Origin: Wyeomyia smithii
Lineage: Eukaryota; Arthropoda; Insecta; Diptera; Culicidae
DNA length: 64,000 nucleotides
Direction of reading: 5' to 3'
NCBI RefSeq assembly: GCF_029784165.1
Contig: NC_073696.1
Coordinates: forward strand, 241,226,892 to 241,290,891
This document shows, piece by piece, positions 57,322 to 64,000 of this stretch; the stretch's first letter is position 1; every line of letters begins with the position of its first letter. The position numbers and the translations under genes were made by a program. The notes beneath the pieces were generated by a model, which saw only the letters and a list, made by a program, of their open reading frames with translations, searched no databases and had not been told where the DNA came from.

Positions 57322-59690
57322 TCGGTTCATGTCCGTAGAGCGTCACCGGGAGGATCCTATAGAGCGCAAATTTCGTACGGATCTGAAGGCTACGGGACCT
57401 AGGCTGGCTACGCAATCCGTAATAAGCTCTATACGCCGCCGCAATCCGCCTCTTCACCTCGTTGTCACATGTCACGAGAGTACCAAGATAAACAAATTCG
57501 TCGACCACTTCGAAAGTATCCCCATCCATCTCCACCGCAGCACCAACACCCGCAGAACTACCACGCTCTCTGCCAGCCACCATGTACTTCGCTTAGGCAG
57601 TGTTAATGGTGAGTCTAATTCTCGCAGCTTCCCTTCTGAGAGCCATTAATTCAATGAGCCAATTATACCAATGTCGTCCGCGAAGCCCAGAAGCATGTGA
57701 GACATAGTGATGATGGTGCCGCTCCTCTGCGCACCTGCCCTTCGTATTGCACCTTCCAAAGCTATGTTGAACCGCAAGTTCGAGAGCCCGTCACCTTGCT
57801 TCAGACCATCTAACGTCACAAACGCGTCCGAAAATTCGCCCGCTGTTCTGATGCATGATGTGAAACCGTCAAGCGTCGCACGTAACAGTTTAACTAGTTT
57901 TGTTGGGAAACCATGTTCTAGCATTATTTGCCAAAGCTCGTTGCGTTTCACTGTGTCGCACGCCGCCTTAAAGTCAACAAACAGATGATGCGTCTGCAAG
58001 TTGTGTTCTCGAAACTTGTCGAGAATCTGTCTCAAGGTAAACATCTGGTCCGCTGTAGATCGCCCCACTCGAAAACCGCATTGGTATTCTCCAACAAAGG
58101 CTTCCTGCAACGGCCTCAGTCGCTGGAACAGGATACGGAAGAGAATTTTGTAAGCAGAATTGAGGAGGGTTATGCCTCGATAATTACTACAGTCGAGCCT
58201 ATGTCCCTTTTTGTAGATAGGGCATATGAGTCCTTTCAACCAGTCCGTAGGTAGTTGTTCCTCAGACCATACTCTTAGGATAATCTGGTGAATTGCACAA
58301 CACAGCCGCTCGCTTCCGACTTTGAAAAGTTCGGCCGGTAAGCCGTCCTTCCCAGCGGCTTTGTGGTTCTTTAGCTGTTTGCAAGCATTCTTCACCTCGT
58401 CCAATGTTGGTGGCTCCACAGCTTGTCCGTCTCTCCCACCTTCCTCACCGTTCAACACCACTTCAAAATGTTGCTTCCAACTCCTGGCCATCTGCGATTC
58501 ATCGGTAATCAGGTTCCCCTCCCTGTCATTGCACATGGCAGGTACTGGCATGGTCCGGTTCCTTTGATCGTTCTAACGTATGAGGAAAAAAAATCCGAAC
58601 AAACTTTCAATTCCAAATTAAAACCTTGCGCAACTTATTTTTCTATACTTGTTTGTTTATTCAAGTAATGTAACTCATTAACAAACCTCATAAGAAAAAC
58701 TCAGCTCCACATCGCGCTGATTTCCTGATCCTCTGGGGTACTTGCTTTATAGCTTCCTGAATTCCGGATGTTTCAATTGTTTTGAGCTCTTCTTGATTTT
58801 TCTTTCAAACAATAGACGTTTTTTGCTCTGTAACCTTTATGGTAGACCATTCGCTTAAAATTTGCTCAGAAAGTTTCAACAGACTGTTGCTGTGGCACAT
58901 TTTAAGAATTGTATCCTTTCGGAATAAACCCGATATTGCCTTGCCGCAAATCCGCTAAAGTTGCATTAGCATAGTTTGACAATACAAGGTCTGGCCAAAA
59001 CACTACTTTATCATTTTTATGGTACTTATATTTAAAGTTTTTAACCCATTTCATGCAGATACTTGTTCACCGTTTTTGAATCAATCGGATATTTATTGCC
59101 CAGCTCACGATATGATTACGCCGACGGACCAGGCGTTTCCGACCTCAACTTCGCTCGAACTTTACTCTCTTGCAAAGTGCATTTTTGTCCACAACCAGAT
59201 TTTCTTTTGAAGGTGTTTCCATTCTCGAAGAGTTTGTCAATAATGTATATAAATGTTTTTTTCTATATCCAAGATCTTTAGAATAGTGGAACACTTCACT
59301 CTTAGATTTTTCTTTATTTCGCTCACAAAAATTGCAAATAAATTTACGACAATCTTCTTCCGACCACGCTTTTTTCCCAACTAAGCGTCACTTGACAGAA
59401 TCGACTAGTCGTGTTACCAGTTATATAAAAGTGGATTTTCATTTTGTGGAAAAGGATTTTTCGCACTTCGGAATCGTAGACCAATTTAAAAGTTGTTCGG
59501 ACGTTATAGAAACTCCTCGTGTCGTGCCTGGTGAAGCAACTCTCCGCCTCCGCGAGGACGCGATCGTAGTGCTCACGTTTCTTACGGCGATGAAGTCTCT
59601 TTTCGGCAGCTCTTGCCTCCCGGTATTTCTCCCGCATGTGACGCGGGAACCCCGTGCACTTGTTCCAAATTTCCGAGGTATTGCTCCACT
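57322..59690 (-). pseudogene. RTE retrotransposon copy (family A), minus strand, split by a Tc1-like element
   Basis: The minus strand from about 59640 reads MREKYREARAAEKRLHRRKK and FTRHDTRSFYNVR (linker after the endonuclease), then is interrupted (about 59497-58572). From 58551 it resumes: MCNDREGNLITDES, VKNACKQLKNHKAAGKDGLP, LICPIYKKGHRLDCSNYRGI, EYQCGFRVGRSTADQMFTLR, HHLFVDFKAACDTVKRNE, LDGLKQGDGLSNLRFNIALE and GFADDIGIIG (catalytic FADD, about 57670), the longest continuous RT of this family in the window (301 codons). After a frameshift near 57645 the thumb region follows (GRERGSSAGVGAAVEMDGDT, LYGHEP) and the copy is cut at about 57322. Front endonuclease sequence is absent. Confidence 0.9.
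58572..59497 (-). mobile_element. Tc1-like element inserted in the RTE copy
   Basis: The ~925-bp segment separates two adjacent parts of the RTE linker. On the minus strand near 59200-59045 it reads SGCGQKCTLQESKVRAKLRS then ETPGPSA, SYRELGNKYPIDSKTVNKYL and HEMG, an HTH-type DNA-binding region as found at the N-terminus of Tc1/mariner-like transposases. The rest is full of stops. Edges carry TCCGAACAAACTTT and the inverse-like AAAGTTGTTCGGA, with TA nearby on both sides. Exact borders are uncertain by a few bases. Confidence 0.62.
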
Positions 59691-60279
59691 TGGATTACAC
59701 TGGTCGACAAAACGAAAAAAAAACTGCACTCCAAAAGCTCAAACCGGAAAAAGTGAAAGATTACAGCTCTTCAACCATTCCCATGAATTTTGGTACCAAA
59801 GCGCGTCAATTTACGTGAGAGTTCGCATAGTAATTGCTCGCCGGGTTCGTCGCTGTAACGGTGTGTTTACGAGAAAACTCATATAAGTCTCTGAAAAAAA
59901 TTAGTGGTTAGGGACACCAATATTCACAGGAATGGTTGAACAGCTAATTTCTTTCATTTTTTCTCGGTTCGAGCTTTTGGAGTGCACCTGTGTTGAACAT
60001 TGTTACATGCTATGGTCCTTTTCGAACCGACCGAGTTTGACCGGGGACATCATTTTTGTGGAGATGTTTTCCTGCAATTGTACCCTTCCAGCTTCAGCGG
60101 CCATCTGGAAATTCTGGAAATTTCCTGAAGCCTCCTGACCTTCAGGAATAGGTTTTGAACTTTTGTAGGATCCAGTTGAAACGAGGTGAATAAATTCAAA
60201 CTGAACTTCGTCGATTACTACGCTTTTGCCTAAGCGAACTCTATCCTTCCGGTTTCTACAGTAAGCAGGTAAATGGTGC
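59691..60279. other. Unassigned DNA
   Basis: Nothing supported. The 184-codon plus-strand frame at 59332-59886 overlaps RTE sequence on the opposite strand and is a shadow. Confidence 0.4.
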
Positions 60280-61830
60280 TCGATGCATTTTCACACGTTC
60301 CTTCAAGCGCAATATTGAACAGGACGCAGAAAAGAACGTCGCTTTGTCGAAGCCCCATATGTGTTTTAAGTCAATCCGATAACGCACTCAATACCTTCAC
60401 ACAACATTGTGCATAGAGTAGATAACCTCCCTTTAGCTTAATACGGCTCAAAATCGATGGGCTAGGTACTTAAAACTCATGATACTTCTGGAGGAACTGT
60501 CGTAACGTTGCGTAAAGATTCCGTCTGATGTCGATCGTTTACAAAACCGGTTTAATAACTTATCTGCCGTACTACGCATATTTGTCCCATGTTCCAAATC
60601 ATGCAAACGAGAAAAACGATGTTAAAGTTTGACATTGCTTTTACGCAGTGCGCCAATGTGACGAATGCAGTCATGGGTTTTTAAGCAGTTTTACCTTGCA
60701 AAAGACTGTTTTCAATAAATCTAGTTGAATGTTTTGCGGTTTAACACTCTTTTCCATAAAAATACCCACTGAGACAATAATGCCGAGAAATTTGCCGCAT
60801 ATCAGTCCCGCCTCGTGCATTCGATGTTTCCCAATACAAAGCTCGTTTTGGGGATACAAGGCTGTTTTATTCTTTCACGAAAATGATCACGCTAATCGTG
60901 TTGTCGAGAAGGAAGTTTAGTTAATTGAATAAGTATTAGATGACTTACAATTACAAAGAGGAATTGTTTTTTCAGATTGCCCATATTTGAACGTTGTTAG
61001 GCTTTCACCATTTTAGCTACGCACAAAAGACAGTTCTTATAACTTTCAATTAGCATGAATCTCATGCGTTTATCTTCTGATGCTCGAAAAGGAAAGGCAT
61101 TCAGATTACAAACCAGCACACAAGGTTTAGGTATTCCGAACAAAGATATGAACGTACCGCATTTAAAAAATCAAGCAAAGTGATTTTCGGCACCGAATTT
61201 CTGACACCCGTAATATAGCCAAACGTTGTAAGGAGAAGTTTTTATTGCTCTGTAGCACTTCTCAAGTTGTAAATATGGGAATAAGTGATTAGTGGGATCG
61301 ATTAGAATAGAAAAAATCTAGTGGGACAAATATGTGTAGAAAATCATCGATGGGACAAACTGATTTGGTATGGTTTTTCAAGACTCTCGGAACAAACAAT
61401 GTTATTTTTGAAAGTTTTCCAAAAATATACATAAAAATAGACTCATTGGTGATAAAAAACGAAAATCGACCAAAAGTAACATGGGACAACTATGCGTAGA
61501 ACGGCAGTTATCACAAATCCATTATTTGCTAGCTATGATAAATGGCGGTAGATAATCTGGGAAAGCACTTTGCAGGTCCCATTGATGATTGAGTTGTCGG
61601 TATCGCGCGCTACGAATCGCTACATGAAGTAGCTAAGTTGATAAGTTTCACTCCGATATCATTCTTCGAAGCTGCCTTGTTGTTCTTAAGCTGTTTGATG
61701 TCATCTTTAACTTCGCATACCCTAGGAGTTGCCCAGTTCCCCTCGAACGTCGTATAAATGTAACCAAGCATGCTGCCGTCTCTATTTTATATTTCTGTGC
61801 TAATCAAATGGTCATCGTAGTGGTGCATCC
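60280..61830 (-). pseudogene. Heavily decayed RTE copy (family B-like), minus strand
   Basis: The minus strand near 61835-61560 reads HHYDDHLI, then RVCEVKDDIKQLKNNKAASK and DIGVKLIN, close to the family B region ISEVKDAIRQLKNNKAAEKD at 12240. A second patch near 60540-60320 retains STSDGIFT-like palm sequence and the LRQSDVLFCVLFNIALEGT-like segment. About 950 bases between are not RTE and contain repeat sequence (61290-61510) similar to 8395-8573. Too broken for a frame. Confidence 0.6.
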
Positions 61831-63229
61831 ACCTTTTTTTATTAATTACGAATTTTATATTGATCGAGCGTGTAGCTCAAAATTTACAAATAAAACCATC
61901 CAATAAATTTATTGCTGAACATTGATGAATAATTGGACTAAATATGATACCGATTAGAGGTGGTAAATAGCAGTTGGTCTGTGCCTTGCCAACAGAAAAT
62001 TACCGAGTGCATAAATCAACACATTCTGTCAATCGATTCAGAATTTTCATTCTCTCTTTCGGTGAATAAACCATACTTAATTTTTCGAACAATCTGAGAT
62101 GCATCCTTTTTTCATTCGTAACTACACCTAGTATGATCATGATTTCAAAAAGTGCACCGAGCGTATATACTGATGAAATTGCCTCCCCAGAACGCGTCAA
62201 AACATTCATCTATCTGGCTGTTGTTGTTTGTGGAACATGAAAACTACATTCACCCCTTGCCGAGCCGAATAATGACGTCGATTATGGTATCGGTCGAGGC
62301 CCCGCAGAAAAGAAAACAGCGAACAATTCTCCGCTCTCCAGTTTGTGCTAGGGTGGAGCAATTTTTTTTTTGTCGAAAAGATAGGCACCGAAAAAATATG
62401 GTTCCCAATAAAATAATTCATCAACATGTAAAATTCTGTTATAGTGTTGAAGCAGCTACCCTGCGGGTAGCATCTCCGTATGCTTCCCCCCACCCATACC
62501 GGAAGCTGCGTGAAACAATAAATATTTACACCCCATTGTAGTAAAGCAGTTAGCAAGTGGTTGTATACTACGCGAAGGAGAGCGCTACACTGCCTCAAGG
62601 CTGAACTATATGACGCGAAGAAGCTGGCAAATGATAGGAGGCTGCTGCTGATAGAGTTACCCCTCAGGTTTAACTCAGTAGGGCTTTCGAGCGGTCGGGT
62701 CGTAACAATCGTACAACGCAACACGCTGTGATTGATCTCGAGCTGATGCCGGCTGAGGGTCGTTAAATGTGCTGACTCGCAAACTTCACAACTTGCTTGT
62801 TCGGCAAAATTGTGTGCCTGAAAATGCTGTTGCCGCTAACATGTTTCCACTAATACAGCCGCCCGATACAGCCGAAAATGATGCCGGTGCGAATAAATGA
62901 AATTCGTTTTACGGATTATCGACCGGACCGCTACGGCGTTATTTGGTTAGCCTTATGCGAGAAGGATTGCTGTTGAGTTTCGAAAGTATGCTGTCAGTAG
63001 ATGTTTGATTAAAAGATGGGGGCGCCCGATACATTAGATGGTGACATTGCGAAGCAATGGGATCGTTGACCTTTCCGTGCGGGCGATACCGGAAAGGAAA
63101 AATTTTTTTCTTCATCTAAGGAAGGCATACTTTTGTCTTTGCCTATTACTATCATAACAATCGGTAACTTTAGGAGAAAAATCAAACTCATCAAGTTTAT
63201 TTTGAAAGCATGCGTATATTTCAAAATAA
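61831..63229. other. Unassigned DNA
   Basis: A 172-codon minus-strand frame (62724-62206) has no domain-like content and mixed composition. No supported gene. Confidence 0.35.
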
Positions 63230-63980
63230 TTACAAAATTTTATGGCTGCCAGAATCGAGAATAATTTAAGGTATTTAAGGTTTTGTACGCATTTGTGTCG
63301 CAGCATAACTCTTGAATGCCTAAACTGATTTCCACCAAACTTGATATACGAGTTTCTTTTACGAAGGTCATAGAAGTATTGGAAAAGAGTCATAATTTTT
63401 CGTGCACTATGGTAATATACTGTTGAATCCGTTGACTTTCAGGTTCTCGGTTGTTTCTGGAGGCCGGATGTTGATATCCAAAACATGATGTTCGACATCA
63501 TTTATAAATCCAATATAGCGAAAGCTGGTAACCCTGGAACCAGGCCGTGGTTTGAAACCAAAAACTGGTGTCCAATAGCATTTTGAAACTCAATATGGAG
63601 ACTTCCGGTATCTAGAACCCTGCGAAAACCGGATTGAACGCAATATGGGTATTTTTGAAGTTGAGACATTTTAAGACCGGATTGCAATGTTCGATGCCAT
63701 TTTCAAATTCAGGATGACGATTTCCATTTTCCCAGTTGCCGATTTTCATTTGGAAACCTAAGTAAAACCTAAAACTTGTGAAGGGATGTCCATCGCTATT
63801 GAAATCCAAGATGGACTTTTCCGGAATTGAGATGACGTCCAGGAACCAAATATCGATGTCGGGTGCCATTTTGGATCCAGTATAACTTTTTAATTCGTGA
63901 GTCCATTTCCACCAAGTTTGGCATACTATTCCTTGCACAAAAGAGGTGGTCGTAGGAATATTTTAAAAAGGGAGGGATAG
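63230..63980. repeat. Diverged direct repeat of ~590-bp spacing
   Basis: Segments near 63297-63375 and 63880-63960 align: both carry ATAACT(CTTG/TTTTAA)...TTTCCACCAA(A/G)(C/T)TTG followed by ATA(C/T) and a GGTC(A/G)TAG(A/G)A(A/G)TATT motif. Phrases such as CCATTTT and TTCCGG recur between them. It resembles tandemly organised culicine repeats and may continue past the window end. Confidence 0.55.
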
Positions 63981-64000
63981 TTTTTTTTCCTTATTGGGGA

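Noticed and set aside
59332..59886. 184-codon plus-strand frame
   Set aside because: Antisense shadow of RTE linker sequence (RRKKREHYDRV on the minus strand) plus adjoining unrelated DNA.

Overview
The window reads as nuclear DNA of an insect, most likely a culicine mosquito. It is AT-rich and almost filled with transposon debris: RTE and I-group non-LTR retrotransposons, several Tc1/mariner lineages, and many short inverted-repeat elements with exact target-site duplications. It has split coding exons with GT-AG borders and no bacterial-style gene packing. The species cannot be fixed from the sequence alone. A run of exactly 500 Ns (48635-49134) marks a scaffold gap.

Only one host protein-coding gene is well supported. 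It lies on the minus strand in two coding exons, exon 1 at 43341-42645 and exon 2 at 19298-18073, separated by an intron of about 23.3 kb. The splice borders match consensus and the frame joins exactly, giving a 640-residue protein. The protein has a coiled coil followed by four spaced copies of a short module that resembles the helix-turn-helix region of P-element/THAP9-type transposases. It has no THAP finger and no recognisable catalytic domain. I read it as a domesticated P-transposase DNA-binding region that has been multiplied.

The long intron carries a DD37E-type mariner fossil (about 19.8-20.6 kb), RTE fragments (20.7-22.3 kb), a mariner fossil (25.9-26.5 kb) and a three-level nest: a TA-flanked element with ~235-bp inverted ends (26507-35246), a repetitive culicine-type sequence inside it, and a full-length I-group retrotransposon inside that (28418-34273). 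The I-group copy has an Inr/DPE-type internal promoter, ORF1 with three zinc knuckles, ORF2 with endonuclease, reverse transcriptase and RNase H, and a poly(A) tail. Further into the intron are a large fold-back palindrome (35416-36195), a non-LTR fragment, a TTA-flanked MITE and two GC-rich blocks.

Left of the gene (1-17 kb) are a mariner fossil split by two insertions, hAT-like and TTAA-flanked MITEs, a 633-bp tRNA-headed retroposon with a 22-bp target duplication, a (TA)n tract, and an RTE copy interrupted by a second RTE family in the opposite orientation with an exact 11-bp duplication. Right of the gene (44-64 kb) are further MITEs, a near-perfect hairpin, a probable non-coding first exon of a plus-strand gene ending at a strong splice donor (52379/52380), a mariner interrupted by a non-LTR fragment, and minus-strand RTE copies, one split by a Tc1-like element. 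Apart from the P-like gene and the suspected 5'UTR exon, I see no host genes.
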